A stretch of 64,000 nt of DNA from Margaritispora aquatica (GCA_007644065.1 VJWN01000004.1:62001-126000); one strand, 5' to 3'; positions 36,065 through 49,741 are shown, counted from the first letter of the stretch. Notes: generated by a model from the sequence alone, not told the origin. Program-made: numbers and translations.

Positions 36065-37614
36065 CTACTTGAATTCAGCCATGAATTCCTTGTGGAACTT
36101 CGAGATCCTTCCAACCCACTCCGTTCCAGGTGCCAAAAAGGTAGTCCTGAAATGCAGTGATCCCTCTTTCTGGCCGAAACCCGAACCAGCAACAACACAG
36201 ACTCCAGTAGCATCAAGCAGTCTGAAGGCGTAGAACTCATCTGGTGTCCGTCCTTCTGCCTTTGCGGCTGCGATGGCCTTCTCGGACAGGTGGATGGATG
36301 GGAAGAGGTACATTGATCCCTGGAATTGATTAGTGGGGTCTATTTCAAGAAAGAAAGGACATACCTGTGGCTCATCACACTCAACACCCTCCATCTCCTT
36401 GAAAGCTTCATAGAGAGCGGTGGCTCTCTTCTGGAGACCAGCAAAGATACCATCATACTCTTGCGTGTAAAGCTCGTAACTTGGCTCGCCCTCCTTAGGT
36501 GGGTTGACCATCATCTCTACCAAGCATTGTCCAATGACAGGTGCACACAAGCTGATCGAGACAAACTTGTAAATCTGCTCAACAACCTCTGGGTCAAAGC
36601 CATTCAGCTCGAAATATCCACCACGGTGTCCGCACTCTCCGACCATTCCTTTGGAAACACTGTGAAGTGATGCAAGCTCCACGTACTTGTACTTCTCGGG
36701 ATCCTCTTGTTGCATACTCCTCAAAACACCCTTGAAGCTGTGGAATTCGCCCTTGAAGACATTGGTTTGGTAGACCTCATCTGCCATCAATACGAGTTTC
36801 TTCTCGGAGGCAAACTCAATCACAGCCTTGATGTCCTCCTTTGAAAGACTGGCACCTGTTGGGTTTCCTGGGTTGATAATGACGATTGATCGGACATCAG
36901 TTCCTTCCTCAATAGCCGTCTCGTATGCACTCTTGATAGCATCAAGGTCAGTTCCCCATCCCTTTGACTCATCGAGGTAGTATGGGACGCACTTGGCATC
37001 AAGGACAGCCAGAGATGCAGTGTAAAGAGGATATTGAGGAATTGGGACGAGAACACCGGTGTTTGGGGAGGCACAGATGATGTGGAGGAGGGTATTAACT
37101 CCCGAAGATGCACCTGCGGAGAGATAGATATCCTTTGGATCAGCTGGGAAACCGTCACGTCCTATATTTGTTAGATATGCTAGATCATTGCAGGGTAGTA
37201 CATACGCTCGATAAATTTTGCAACGCTCTCCTTGATAGCTGGGGCTCCAGCGCTAGCACTGTATGCACCAACTGAAGAGACAGACTTCAAGAGCCATTTT
37301 GCGCGAGCAATCACATCAGACTTGTATCCCAACTGGTTCAACAGTATATCCTCCTTCTCCAAAAGTGGTGGGTACTCCAACAAGCTCAACACTTGTCTGA
37401 AAAATGTTATCGGCTTCTGGTCGAGTTGTTGAGGGTTTCCAATATTGGCCGAGATAATCTTATCGAATGGCAGAGTGGTGTCCCCCTTTGCCAATCTCGC
37501 CCTGTATTCCTCTGATCGTACCGCAAGCTCACCTCTCACGGCGTACTTTGCCTCCTTGACATGAGGGTTGATGTTGTTGATGTTCAAGCTTCGAAGTGCG
37601 GTAGTGGTCGACAT
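36065..37614 (-). CDS. Alanine aminotransferase
   Basis: Three exons run 37614-37206, 37161-36365 and 36319-36065 (486 aa). This is a PLP enzyme (class I/II aminotransferase fold) that interconverts alanine plus 2-oxoglutarate and pyruvate plus glutamate, linking carbon and nitrogen metabolism. Typical alanine-aminotransferase features are the N-terminal NPHVKEAKYAVRGELAVRS, ANIGNPQQLDQKPITFFRQV, YSASAGAPAIKESVAKFIERRDG (across the first splice), IINPGNPTGASLS with the substrate-binding Asn-Pro-Gly-Asn-Pro, ADEVYQTNV, and SVSKGMVGECGHRGGY with the PLP lysine at about K307. There is no obvious mitochondrial presequence, so a cytosolic form is likely. Length and motif spacing match full-length family members. 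Confidence 0.95.
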
Positions 37615-39379
37615 GTTGCAGTGTGCTAGTGTTTGATTTCTGGTTCGAGATGATGCCGTGAATCGAGGGTTATCTTGAGAATATATGTTAGAACTGATTA
37701 CCCCTCCTCAACTATTGGCTTGCGGGATATAAAACTTGTGGAAAAGAAAACAAAGATTGCTCTGCAGTGGACAACACATAAGAATCGACCCCACCATGGA
37801 CAGCCCACCAGCCCACCATGGAAATACCAAGTCTGTATGGCCGATCCCGATGCCGGAAGTACTTGAGGTTTATTCCCCATGAAAATATATTTCCGCCGCC
37901 AAAAAAAAACCGCTCACGTACCTGAGGTTATTGATGACTTGGTCGAGCAAAAGGAATATGTCCTGGCGTGGGATGAAGGACAATTGGATTGAATAGGTCG
38001 CAAAAGAGGCAACAATTGATTGCCTCTTGCTGTTAATGACGCTTTGAAAGCCATTGTGTCTCTCGAGTAGTAGGAGCAGCTCTTTCCCGTCTTTAGACTA
38101 CGCCTATCAAATGCACCAATTGAGTGCTAAAATCTCTCAGGATCCGACCGCAATTGGCAATTGAGATCGTGGCAGATTGCTCGTGTGTGTGTCCCAGTGT
38201 TCCAGTGGCGGATTGTGGATTGTTGTCTTCTTCTTTTCGTTATCACTGAAACATCGTTTGTCCGACAAGGTAGGGTATTCAACTGAATAGAGGTTAAGAG
38301 ACGTTGGATTGATCGAGATGGGGGGATTCAGGTGCGGCAGATATCTTTCGCAGAGTTCGACCCTAAAAGGTGTCTATATGTCTATTCAGACCAATGGATG
38401 TTCAGGTCTGGATAAATTTCAAGAGGTTGGAGCTGAACAGAGCAGAGCTCTCTTCTGACCGTCTCGTTCAAGCTCCGAAGTAGGGGAGAGCTTATTGCAG
38501 GGTTGGATCTGTCACTTTTTACCTCCATACCGAGTGTAGAGCTTACCCCGATCATGATAGGGTCCTAGCCAACCTTGTAGTGTCTCTCAAGGCCTAGATT
38601 CGAGGTCTTTGTGAATTCGACAAACTCTCCTCTCCCTTAATCCCTCGCCTCTCTCCTAACTTCATAAGTGTCTCCTGGCATTCGAATCCGAACAGTTGGG
38701 AATACCAGAACGAGGGGCATGTATTTTGAAAGTCTCAAATGCTGTTGTACTACCCACCATGCATCTACTTCTCGGGACTGATGCTGTCATTTGACGGATT
38801 CCTGTTAATGCTCACGAACCGAAACCTGATGTTGCACAATGAGTCTGGCAATTGGAGAGGAAAGGTATCAAGGACATCAGCAAGTGCAGTCGAATCTGAG
38901 CTTGCTGTCGAACCTGAGCTTGTGTGAATGAAGTCTCTCTTGTATTCGAAGCTTCTTCTTCCATGATTGCCTACGTTTGCTGTGTTGAGTTTGCCCTTTG
39001 TCTATGGGTATTGTCATCACTTGCTTACACTGCATCATGAACCCGACATTTCATCTCAATTCTGAGATCGCGATCTCCTGATCTCTGCCTGTTCCTCAGA
39101 TAGAATCGCAGAGATCATTGGTATTGAAATCTTCTTGTTGTGCAATGTTGATGTATGTTGACGTGTTGTCATGACCTGAGTAACAATGTGTGGTGACATG
39201 ATTCACGGTCCCAAGGACACACATCATGGACTTTCGGGACGCTTCTTCTTCTCTTCACACAAGGTGTTGCTCGAGTCTAGTTGGCAGTATCGTATGATAA
39301 GAGAATGATTTTCGCTTTGACGCTTTCCTCTTTCACATCCAATATCGAATTTCGAGCAACGCCATCTTGATTAGGCGAA
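37615..39379. other. Upstream region of alanine aminotransferase
   Basis: It contains the aminotransferase promoter at its low-coordinate end. The rest has short frames without coding character. No repeat of note was seen. Confidence 0.45.
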
Positions 39380-39689
39380 ATGTGGCTTCTTGACTGGCTA
39401 TGGGAGCAGGTATGGGTTGCTCTCCGTTTCAAATCTATCAAAATTACACATCAATGTACACATCTGGTCAAGTCTAACAAGCACCTAGTTTAAGAGCATA
39501 TGGCAACCTTTCGCATTGAGCATTTCATCCTCCGCGCAGGAGTCTACCGAGGAGTCCAACCAAGCTCCATCAAAAGATCAACCCTACACACCCATCTTCA
39601 CAACCGCTGGCTCCTGGAGCTGGATCCTCGTTCCCGTTGGCATGACAGATGTTATGGTCGCAGGTATCGGATATGATTGGCCGGTCTGA
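39380..39689 (+). CDS. Candidate small Trp-rich protein, two exons, unknown function
   Basis: Exons 39380-39409 and 39489-39689 encode 76 aa. The 79-nt intron has a good donor (gtatgg), a branch-like tctaac 14 nt before the acceptor, and acceptor cctag. Both borders are phase 0. The N terminus (MWLLDWLWEQFKSIWQPF) is an aromatic amphipathic helix. The middle is Ser/Glu-rich and the C-terminal third is hydrophobic (SWSWILVPVGMTDVMVAGIG), possibly membrane-inserted. A very short first exon and a well-formed intron argue for a real gene in an otherwise empty region. The start resembles the amphipathic membrane-binding helix of small Arf/Sar GTPases, but no GTPase domain follows, so I do not assign it. 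Confidence 0.45.
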
Positions 39690-42600
39690 AGTCTGCATAG
39701 CGGTGATGGATTTGTTCTGCATTCATTATTCGGTTAAGTCGTCAAGGATAGCGAGACATGTCTCTACAAATTTTGATGCCATTCAATCCTCGGTGGCTAC
39801 GTAATGCGTATCATATTTGTACACAATTGCTTCCTGCATATCCTAACATGACTCGTTACCCATCTTTGATCATATTTCATGAATCACACTCACTCATGAC
39901 ACTTACACATAAACTGGACGACTCTTCTCTCTGGCATAGGAGATTCCTCTGTCAATATATCCAGCTAAATATCCATCAAGTACCACCGCTTAATGAGAGA
40001 GTGAGCAAGTGATCTCAAGTATCGACGAAGATCCTCGGACGATCTTGGCCTGAAACCCTGACTTTCAAGTGCAAATGTACGCCGTAGACTTCTTCATGAC
40101 TTTATATCCAGCTGTGTGCTTGTCTTTCTCTCTTTGTTTGTCGTTTGTTGTTGGCAAGTTTTTGTGCTTTATGCTTTGCGAGTACAACTTCGTCTTCTCT
40201 GCGACAAGCTGATTTTTCAAGGCATGCGAGCTGTGTTTGTGTTCGTGCTTGTGCTCTGTTCTGTCAGGTATATTCGACTGGCTTGGATACTTCAAAGCGA
40301 GTGTGCAGAAGGACATCGGCATGGCAGTTGTGGTTGGTGTTTAGATGGATGTGTTTCGTGTCTTCTTGGTAAATCCAGGGTGTGCTCGCTCGAGAGGCGA
40401 TGAGGAGATCTGGATTTAGCGATGTAGTTTCAGTGGTGCTATGTTGAGTTGAAGGGAAGTGAAACGAAGTGACTTGACTTGGCTTAACTTTTCCCTCTCA
40501 ACATCTATCAATTAAACCATATAAAGTCGCCTTGCTACATAGTCTATCGGGCACTTAGGTTGTATCATCCACCTCTCAGAGAGAAATTTCCCTCTCCCTT
40601 TCTCCTACTCAAGTCTCATCCCCACCATACTTCTTGCTTGACCTACAACTCGCTGCGTGCATACAGCGCTAAATCGAAATCCAAAGTTGATCATGCCCTC
40701 AGATTATCAACAGATTAATTTCTTCAAGCCCACCTCGAGATAAGTCAGCTTGCCTCCCCTATGAAGCAAGCTGTATATCCAGCGAGTTGATTGGACTGGA
40801 TTGGATTGGGTGAGGGTGAGGGTGGTTTGAAGGTGACTTGGAAATGTCGTGAGTTAGTCATCTGGACAAAACAAAACTGAATTGACACTACGAGAAGCTG
40901 GCTCTGATATTGGCCTTAATTTTGATCTCAATCTGAATCGTGATAACTATAAAACACTCCAACCTCCACTCCCTGAAGCTCAACATAGCGGGAACTATCT
41001 TGAATAGGACTTTTGATGGAGCTTTCTCTTCATTCTTGAAGCAGGTGAAGAGATCATGAGATTTTGCTTGACTTACCTTCTTCCGCATTTCATTCTAGGG
41101 AACACCTAGAAGTGAGAACTCTGCCCGATTTTACGGATCTGGGCTTGTGGCTCTTGTTGTCAATCTGGATATCAAATCTCACTGCTGGTATTTGATACGC
41201 AAATCAACTTTGCCGTCATCTTCGTCCCTTTGACATATTTTCTCATTTCTTGCAAAGAAGATCGCTACTCAAGGAGAAACGAATCGTGATATAACAACAA
41301 TGAGCTCTATGGCTACACGTAATCTCCACGAAAATTCTTCACAGCCCCCCAATTCTCATGGCAAGCACCATCTATGACATGAGCATCCGCATGTGCTGCA
41401 AAGTCTTTGAGTTGAAAAGACTATGCTGCTTCAAGATATTTATGAGCCCCATATTAGCACGTCACGCGCTGATGCATAACGAACTCGACTTCACTTTTCA
41501 TCTCCACATTACTTCATTCCACACAGAAGAAGGATTTTTTTTACTCTCAAAGTTCACTGAGCTCCACAAGCAAGTCAAACGGGTCTCAGTCCACGACCTT
41601 GAAGTATAAAAGAGCCTCGCCTCACTCCCTATCACCAATTCATATCGACGTTGAAAGTGTCCTTATTGTTCTCAAAATGTGCTTGCTCTTGCAGGAGAAG
41701 CTGATTGAAGTCAAATTGAAGGTCTTTCTTGCGCCAGAAAAGACAATCACTTCATCGATTTGGAAGTAGCTCCAAGAAAAAGATGCCAGGTCCCAAATCG
41801 AACCTGAAATTGATATCCAAAAGCAACACTGCTGTCATCCATCAAGCTGCTCGCCGTCAATACCACCCAACGGCAACCTCCCAAGCATAGTACTGTCAAG
41901 TTACTCTTCCTTTTTCATATATCTAACACTCTCAATCACTGAATAAAGTTAATCAATGCCCATTCAAACTCGCTTACCAAACTCAATTCAGCTCACCACT
42001 CTCCACCTCCCCATCAAATTGCAAGTCACGCTTTGTTCACATTTCTACACTCTTCGCGGACGAACGACATGCTTGCTTTATAGCCTTTAATACACGAGCA
42101 AGAAGTGAATCAGGAAATCATTCAAAACATCAATTACTTGTCGACCCAGCTCGAGATATCAATCATCAGCTCAACCATCAAAGTGTCGATAGATTACTTA
42201 CATAATCACGCCTTCTTCTCAGAATACGTTCTTCTTTCAAGCTATTTTGTCAAATGCCTATCCTTGAGTAATGAAGCAGTCTAAACTCCGATCATCAAAG
42301 ACTGAGCTTATTTTCGTTCAAGCGAGGAGGCTAGAGAAAGCTCTGTCAGCACCCGAACCACTCAGCGTGAGTAGCATTTCTTCCCGCCGCTGGAATAAAA
42401 CTCTTGTTGAGACCCCTGCTGGATTCTTTCCTCCTCCTCCTCCTCCTCCTCCTCCTAGCACCTGGTGTTGTGCCTAAGTGAGGTAACTGTTTTGCCTCGG
42501 CAGATGAGGGGATGGACAGAGGTAGAGACAAGCAAGGTTCGAAAGCTGGTCGTGAAAGTAACAGCAACTAATCGCAACGTGAAGTGAGTTTTGTAGTCTT

Positions 42601-45600
42601 CCAATGACTGTCAAAGTAAGGTTTGCTGTCAATTAATACATACGAATTGACGCGAGAAGCCATCTCGCCACTAAGAATTTGATATAGTTGACTTATAAAA
42701 GCATGACTAAGTTCACTTAGCGTCAAGACAGTAAGAAAGTCAATCTTGGGTGCGAAAAAATACCGATATCGGGAAATCATCCTTGATCCCCAGAATTTCC
42801 ACTTTCAAATTTGTGTTAATCTTCCCCTCAAGTTAGAGGATAAAAGACCTCAAACTTATACTGTGAGATTTTAGGATGCCGATATCGGATGTGACTTTCA
42901 TTTGAATTAAGCTGGAGATCTATAAGTGAAGTAGAAAATTCGGGGTATGAGGACTCACTCCTCCCTTTCACCTCCTCTGAGAGCGCAATTCATTCTTTGT
43001 GTTTGAACTCCCTCCCGATGGACTGATAATAAATTGGTATTCTAGAAAGCTGGCTGTACTTAGCAAACTATAAACTACGAAAAACCTTGCCAGTCCAAAA
43101 GTTGAATCTAACCTCGCTTAGCATCAATTTAACTTCAAAGGACTCAAACCAAGTCAATCATACGGTAATCACCGGAAAGTTCTACTCGGGACGTTGATAG
43201 TATTCTATAAAGCTCAGACGGGAAGTTCCCATTATGAACTACATCCAGTAGCACAGATAGCATGGAGCTGATGGCATGAGAACTGGGCAAAAAGAATACA
43301 CTCAACACAACTCACAAGCACAACGGAATGTGTCAAAGAATGCATCTTTGAAAATCAATAGCCTCATATTTTGATGGAGATATTCGCATCCTATCTTGCC
43401 TGTTCTATGCGAATCTTCCTCCGTCCCTCACTTCGCCGCCACCTTGTCACCGTCGACTGTGCTGTCAATTTCACTTACCCTCTGACACCTACACCTCTTA
43501 CAATGTTCATCCATGGAATGAACCAGTCAGGAAGATCGAAAATAAAAGAAAACCTAGAGCTAGAAGGAGATAACGAGAAAAATCGGGACGAGACAGCTCC
43601 ACATGGCTCCTGTGGGCGTAAATGGCCTCATAGCTGCTCTATGCTCTTGATCTAGGCCTCTACTGAGTGTCAGGGGAGCGTTTTTATACTCCTCGTGTAG
43701 GGCTGATAGGAACAGTAAAAAATGAATTGTAATTTCAGGAGACGTGAATTCGGTTACTACCACGACGAAGTTGAGGTTCCGTGGAGGGAGAGGTGTATAA
43801 ATATTCCTATCTTTCTAAGCTCGCTATTTCGTTGCAAAATCAAGATTGCAAGTGACAAGTATAAGGTATTCACCCTGAAGTTATAGTTGGGGACCTGGGT
43901 AGGCCATCTCTCATGCCGCACGATTTAATCTGTCTTCCCTCGGTTAAAAAGCCGCTGCTTTCGCTGTCAAGTGTGCTGTTGCTGTAGAGCTTGTGTTTTT
44001 CTCTCATGACCGCGGCTTATCTTTCACCTCGATTCAACACCAGCCAGCTTGCGATACTGAAACATAATATTAGGTTGCTAGAAGTACGCACATAGACCAT
44101 TTGTCACCAGTACAGATGGATTCCACGGACTCTCCTTTATGTTGCCGTTGATAGATAGGTGGTGTTGTTGACTGTGTTTTGAAGTCGAAAAGAAGAATTT
44201 ATAGCTGCGAATCTCAAGGTCTCACCATCTCATCTAGACTGATGAAATAAGCAAGTAAGTAAGGCATTGCAACCTCAAGAGATGAATTTGTGTATTCTCG
44301 GCATGGGGTTGAGTTTTTGTGGGCAAGAAGTGTATAAATACCTTCATCTTTCAAGCGTGTAATGTATTCAAACTTACCGATCGTTTCAAGATTCTTTGAA
44401 GATTATGATTTGGAGAATGAGATTGCACCAGGTTAAGCTCTGAAATCTTTTTTTCGCCGAATAGTTTGCAGCGAGGTGTGATGATAGCCGTGGAGATATG
44501 TCAGAATGAAGAACGAACTACTTTATTGGCCTCCAGATAGAGCCCCCTGATCTCTACGACCGTTATCGTTCCGTCATCTTGCTGTTAGGTTGAAAGTTGT
44601 TGTCAACTCAACTCAACTTCGCCATCGTTAACCTCCAAGCTCCAGCCAAGTATCGCACGTTTGCTAGGCCACAAATATTCAAGACTCAAGATTTTCAACC
44701 CTAGTAACGAAACGTGCACCCCAGAATACTACCTCCATACTTTCCAACTTTCCCATTTCTTTGCCTTAGAACCTGTCATATTGGCTTTGACTAGATCCCA
44801 GACTTGAAAACCCAAGGATTTGAATTTATACTCGAGTATCAACGAGATGCTAGATTCCAAGCACTCACATGCATTAGCAAAACAGAAATCTTGGTAGCTT
44901 GAGGTGTGTGCATTTGAGAGTGGGGGCAAGAGTTCAATTCACTTCCAACTTCTCCCCTCTGCTAAATCTACTCCAGAGATTCGTTACCGCTCTATAAAAG
45001 TACAGGAAGATCCGCCCTTAGCATCAGTACACATAACAACAGGCCATCAACATGAAGTTCACCAACCCAATCAGTGGCGAATGAGGCATACTCAAATTTG
45101 TCGATAAAATGCTGAAGAACGAGCTACTTTCTCCTTTATTCCCCACACTCTGGAACCTGACACCTCATAAATAGTAGGAGATGAAACCGCGGTGCTGACA
45201 AAATCATCACTTACAAATGAAACTGCGTGTTTCCTGTCGGTAAACACAAACCATAAAGTGTATCGTTATCAACTCTCATCTTCCCGCATTGTTTCTCATC
45301 TCTTCCCTTTTTCCTCAGCATTCAACAGGTGGTTGGAACAAACACGTCCAACGCATACGTATCTTTAGAAATACATAAATTGAGAGCACAACGCCACCGA
45401 TCTGCTCACACAGGAGAGAAGCAGTCGCCGTTTTGATCTCCACCATCAAACGTGCGTCCATCGGTTCTTTGCGGTCCCCTGGTTTGACCACAGCAAGACC
45501 ACATGTATCAGGGAATACATACATTTCTTCTTAACACTGCAAGCGTTTCTTACAAACTCGAAACGTGTATGGTGGTCTGAAAGAGTGAATCCCGCAAATA

Positions 45601-47913
45601 GATACATGTAACGCAACTCATCGTAATCAAGTCGCAGCGAGCAACACTGAGAATGTATCAATATACACACAGAAACTGAAATCATGGTTTACCAGGGAGT
45701 ATATATGAAGCGTCTTCCTCAGGGAGCTCAGAGAATCATACACACCAAACTTCCGCTTGGACATGCAAGATGGGATCTCTGGCCAGTTTGTTGCGAGATC
45801 CGTACAAAGCCCACCTTCGAGTTCTAGCAATCAGAGAACTTTGTCAACGTAGACTTGAGAAGGCTCAGGTGCGAGAGAAGGGAATAATGATTTATGCATG
45901 CCTTTCCAGGATTTAGATTCGAATGACATCAACATAGGAGATTGACGAGGTTGACAGCGAAGTAAGCATGTTTTATTCTTCAACCTTGATAATCGGGAGA
46001 GTTCAAAGGAGCCTCAAAACTCCAACCATCAAACCTCCAATGCACAAAGAATGCAGCAGCAAATGCAACCCCCCCCCCCCGCGAAGCACTCCGTTGTGCT
46101 TTTCTCCGAGAGTTGTTTTCGATGCGATGAAGAGAAACAGCAGAAGAAAGCACATGTGCTTTACATACCCCCGTAAACGGAACTTCGCCCTAACTTTAAA
46201 GCTGAGCTCACAAGCTCAGCCAAACGCACGCAGCTAAGTAGTGAGAAAGTGACAGAGCGCAAGTAGCCAGTGCTGAGAAGTGAGGAGGTGTTCACGAGAA
46301 AGTTACGAGGAGTGTAGTGGAGGTGAATATGTGAAGGTTTGAGTAGAGGTCAGGAGGTGGGGGGCATGAAAGCACACACTTCAGCAGATGTGGTTAAGAT
46401 TTCGCTAAGCATTAAATTCAAGAAGTTCCTCGAATCAAATGGTGTGAGAAAGTAGCCCTGTGCATAAATGTGAGACTCTTTGGGCTCTATAGCTGGGAAT
46501 TTTGAATTTTGTGGGTTTCAGGCGGTTGACGAGAAAGCCTGATGATGAAGTGTAAGATAGTTAACTCCTTGCTAACAACAACCATAATGTACAATCACTG
46601 AGACCGAATATAAAAAGAATGATAGCGAAAGATACTCAATAAACCTCGCAAGCTTCCAAATACCACACGAGCGGCAGTAGAAAAAGCGACTCACTCTCGC
46701 TGTCATTCAATGACCATCTCACCACAGTCCTCTGTCCAAAGCCCATGTGACAGATACCGACCTCTTTCAACGAAACAAACCCCCCCCAAAATCCTGATAT
46801 GTCTCTCACGACCTAACCCAAGAACCGTAGAGAACTAAGGTAACCCGGTAGTCTGTCGCTCGCTCTCGCGTTCTGCTCACCGTTACCCGTTCAAACAAAT
46901 TAGTCACGATCACGCCAAGAGGGAGGGTGTCTACAGTACCGATTTTCGCCCCTTGATTGTGTGACCTTTGATCTTTTGAGGGGAAGAGAGGGAACAGAGG
47001 GAAGGAGGGTGGTTTGGTTACGTTTTTGGCGAGGCGAGTCAAGGGGTGCGGGTACTCTTCGACATCAAGCATGGTGGGCACGGCTCGGCGCGGGCACGCG
47101 GTAAGGTACGGGCCGGATTGATTGACCCACTTTACGGCTTTGTCTCTCGCTCAGTTGTAGATACAAGTACTGTAAGACGAAGATGGAGCGGAATTGTGTG
47201 ACGAAAGATAGAAAATAGAAAGTAGTGGAGAGACAAACAATGGTCGAAGATATTTGGTTGGATTTCATGCATTACTATTGATATGGAAGACGAAGAAGAT
47301 AAGTAGATGCATGTAAAAGTAACAAGTATCAATTGAGCAAATAACTAAGGTATCTAGCTAATCGCCCACACAAATACAAAACAAATACAGCACACTCCGA
47401 CGACTTCGCGTCCATCTATCTAAGAAGACCTCGTCACTAGACAATAAAATCTTCGCTCCTTCTCAGCAGACCTCAGTCCTGCATCCTACAGTACATACAT
47501 TCACCGGGTTGAGTCATCCATCCATGCCAAGGAATAAATGGGATGACTCCCATGTCAAGTGAGGTGCTGCAATGCAAGCCCAAAAGAACTTTTGCAGCAC
47601 ACCCACGCATTTCACCCGTCCAAGCCACGAGTCCAATCAAGGACTCCGCTTACCCATCTCTCTCAAGCCAACCAAATGGCACTCAATCCCACAGCATTTT
47701 GCAAACCCAAAATCTCCGATTGGAAAGTAGGTGCTCGAAGCTGGTACGTATATCGGAAGCCGGAAAACCCGTTGCAATCCATTGTAAACGTTGATAGAAA
47801 AAAGTCGTCAAACCCAGGGTATTATGTGGTTGTGTCATCGCAGGAAATGAAATCGTGCGCAATATACAACATGCGATGTACCAGCAGCATCATTCAAATC
47901 CCCATCCTCATCC
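39690..47913. other. Eight-kilobase gene-poor region
   Basis: No gene longer than a few dozen codons could be supported. Several TATA-like sites occur (41607 tataaaag, 43204 ctataaag, 43795 tataaata, 44331 tataaata, 44984 ctataaaag, 46609 tataaaaa), each followed only by short frames. At 45051 an ATG (MKFTNPISGE) stops after 10 codons. A CCT repeat of about 8 units lies at 42430-42456 and a C12 run at 46069-46080. No transposase or reverse-transcriptase motif was seen. Confidence 0.45.
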
Positions 47914-48609
47914 TCACAGCGGAGTGAGATGATACCGTCCATCATTGACAGGTTGCTGCTGCGTCCTGGGTTTGGAATGCGAGACGGCAAAGACGGGAGC
48001 AGCAGTGTAGTTTGTACTCGGTGCGTAGGTGACTTGAGCCGGCGGCGCATAAGTCACAACCGGCCGCGACGCAAGGGGAGTGAATGGGTTCTGCGGGGCC
48101 GCGGGAACCATAGGCGGTCGCTCGTAGTAAGAATTCCTTCTCTCACCCGTCGGCTGCGGTCTCGGCGCCTCGATTCTCCTTGGTCTATCGCTGGTAGGCG
48201 AGCGGGGCGGAGAAGACCTCTTCAGGCGCTCATTCGCCTTCCTCTCCTCATCGAGCAGATCCAATAAATCCTCGACTTTGTTATGCAAGTCGTTCTTCTC
48301 TCGCTTGAGCAGCTTGTTCTCCTTATTCCTGTCCGCAAGCAGAGTGTCGAGTTGTGCGGCGTGCGCCTCGAGAGCTTTGATCTTCTCGTTCGCGGCGTCG
48401 AGAGCTTCTTGCACCACGCTCAGGATGTGTCTCTGGCTCTCGATTTCCTGCCGCGAGAAGTGCGCAGTGGTTTCCTCGCCCAATGAAGCACGGTCGCTGG
48501 CGCTGCTGGACCCGACGCCTGAGTCTCTGCTGGAGCGGTGACTGTGGGTTTTCTTCTCTCCTTTGGTGCCACGATCGTAGTGAACGTGCTTTGTCTTTGG
48601 GGAAGACAT
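47914..48609 (-). CDS. Small coiled-coil protein with disordered Pro-rich tail
   Basis: One exon encodes 231 aa from ATG 48609; upstream open frame exists, but this is the start that gives the typical MSSPKTKHVHYDR opening. A Ser-rich segment (RDSGVGSSSASDRASLG) follows, then a long coiled coil over about residues 52-128 (ALDAANEKIKALEAH, LLKREKNDLHNKVEDLLDLL) and a Pro/Tyr/Ala-rich disordered C terminus. It has no enzymatic motif. A second coiled-coil gene with the same opening pattern (M-x-K-T-x-x-x-x-R) lies 1.4 kb away on the same strand, so they are probably paralogues. Function unknown; a scaffold or cytoskeletal adaptor is the general expectation for such proteins. Confidence 0.72.
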   Translation of the reverse strand: MSSPKTKHVHYDRGTKGEKKTHSHRSSRDSGVGSSSASDRASLGEETTAHFSRQEIESQRHILSVVQEALDAANEKIKALEAHAAQLDTLLADRNKENKLLKREKNDLHNKVEDLLDLLDEERKANERLKRSSPPRSPTSDRPRRIEAPRPQPTGERRNSYYERPPMVPAAPQNPFTPLASRPVVTYAPPAQVTYAPSTNYTAAPVFAVSHSKPRTQQQPVNDGRYHLTPL

Positions 48610-49325
48610 AGTGGGTAGGTAGAGGTGCCGCTTTGGCAAGACGAGGCTAGATGCTCCGTATACGTGTTCAAGAAAGATGCGGTGAGGTACTGTACCAATG
48701 ATTGATGGGTACCGTGGGGCGTATGGATGTATGGGGGTGGTCAGGTAGGTAGGAGATTGGGCGTGAATGAAGCTTTTGCTGCAAGGCTGTGATATACTCT
48801 TTGTTGTGAGAGGTTATGAAGATAGATAGTATATAAAGGATGAATAACCCAATGCCAAAATGATTTCTTATGAAGGATGAATGTGAAAGAAAGAGAATGA
48901 TTAGCTCCCAGTGCTGCCTACATAACCTACCTCCTGTTGACTGCAAAAGTCATTGCTATAGCTTCTGCAAAGGTATGAGTCGTCCATACCACACCTTTTT
49001 TTTGCACATGCCGACACCAGTTTGGCACACCGAGTAATTGACAAATCGACCGACCGATGCATGCTTTCTTCCCCCTTCCACTTGGAGGCAGAAGACGCCA
49101 GAACTTGCGGGAAAGGAGTCATCGAAACAATGCCCATTAATCCTAGCTCATGGGGGGGATGAAATAGTGATGGATATGGTGTTATCATTGGATAATGATG
49201 CTGTAGGGAGCCTGGAGAGAAGGGAAGAAACGAGAGAGCACTGCCTGGCTGCCTTCAATATTTGGGTGAGGGGTAGTTCGCCAAGTGGCACAGCCAATCC
49301 AGAATCTGCCTGGAGGCCTCGATCC

Positions 49326-49355
49326 AGGACCGCAGAGGACCGCAGAGGACTGCAG
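49326..49355. repeat. 10-bp tandem repeat, three units
   Basis: The unit AGGACCGCAG is repeated three times, the last with one substitution. Confidence 0.75.
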
Positions 49356-49437
49356 CAGCCTACCGCAACCTACAGAAAGAGCCTCTTTGTTTCAATTGAC
49401 TTTGAATATCCAATCTATTGGCTTCAATTGCCGTCGG

Positions 49438-49481
49438 ACTTGGAGGACTTGGAGGACTTGGAGGACTTGGAGGACTTGGAG
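49438..49481. repeat. 9-bp tandem repeat, about five units
   Basis: The unit ACTTGGAGG is repeated head to tail without change over nearly all of the array. Confidence 0.85.
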
Positions 49482-49608
49482 AAATGACTGGATGGCCCAA
49501 TCATGCGGCCACCCACGGTAGTGACTCGCACGTGCATGATCACGAGATATCACCAGATGTGGCCTCCTTGGGTCATACAGTACCAGGTAATTCCCCCAAG
49601 AACATTCT

Positions 49609-49645
49609 CATTGCCAGTTACATTGCCAGTTACATTGCCAGTTAC
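49609..49645. repeat. 12-bp tandem repeat, three units
   Basis: Three perfect copies of CATTGCCAGTTA. Confidence 0.85.
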
Positions 49646-49741
49646 AAAAACAAATATGCAAATCCCTTCTATTCCTACAGTGTTGCCTATCCGACCCATC
49701 TCATGACCCCGAAATCTATATCTATGTAGGGTACCTCGCGC

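Noticed and set aside
42271..42477. Plus-strand frame ending in a polyproline run
   Set aside because: The polyproline comes from the CCT microsatellite; the rest of the frame has no recognisable content.
49285..49521. Frames containing WRTWRTWRT or EDLEDLEDL repeats
   Set aside because: They are produced by the 9-bp minisatellite and have no start or splice context.
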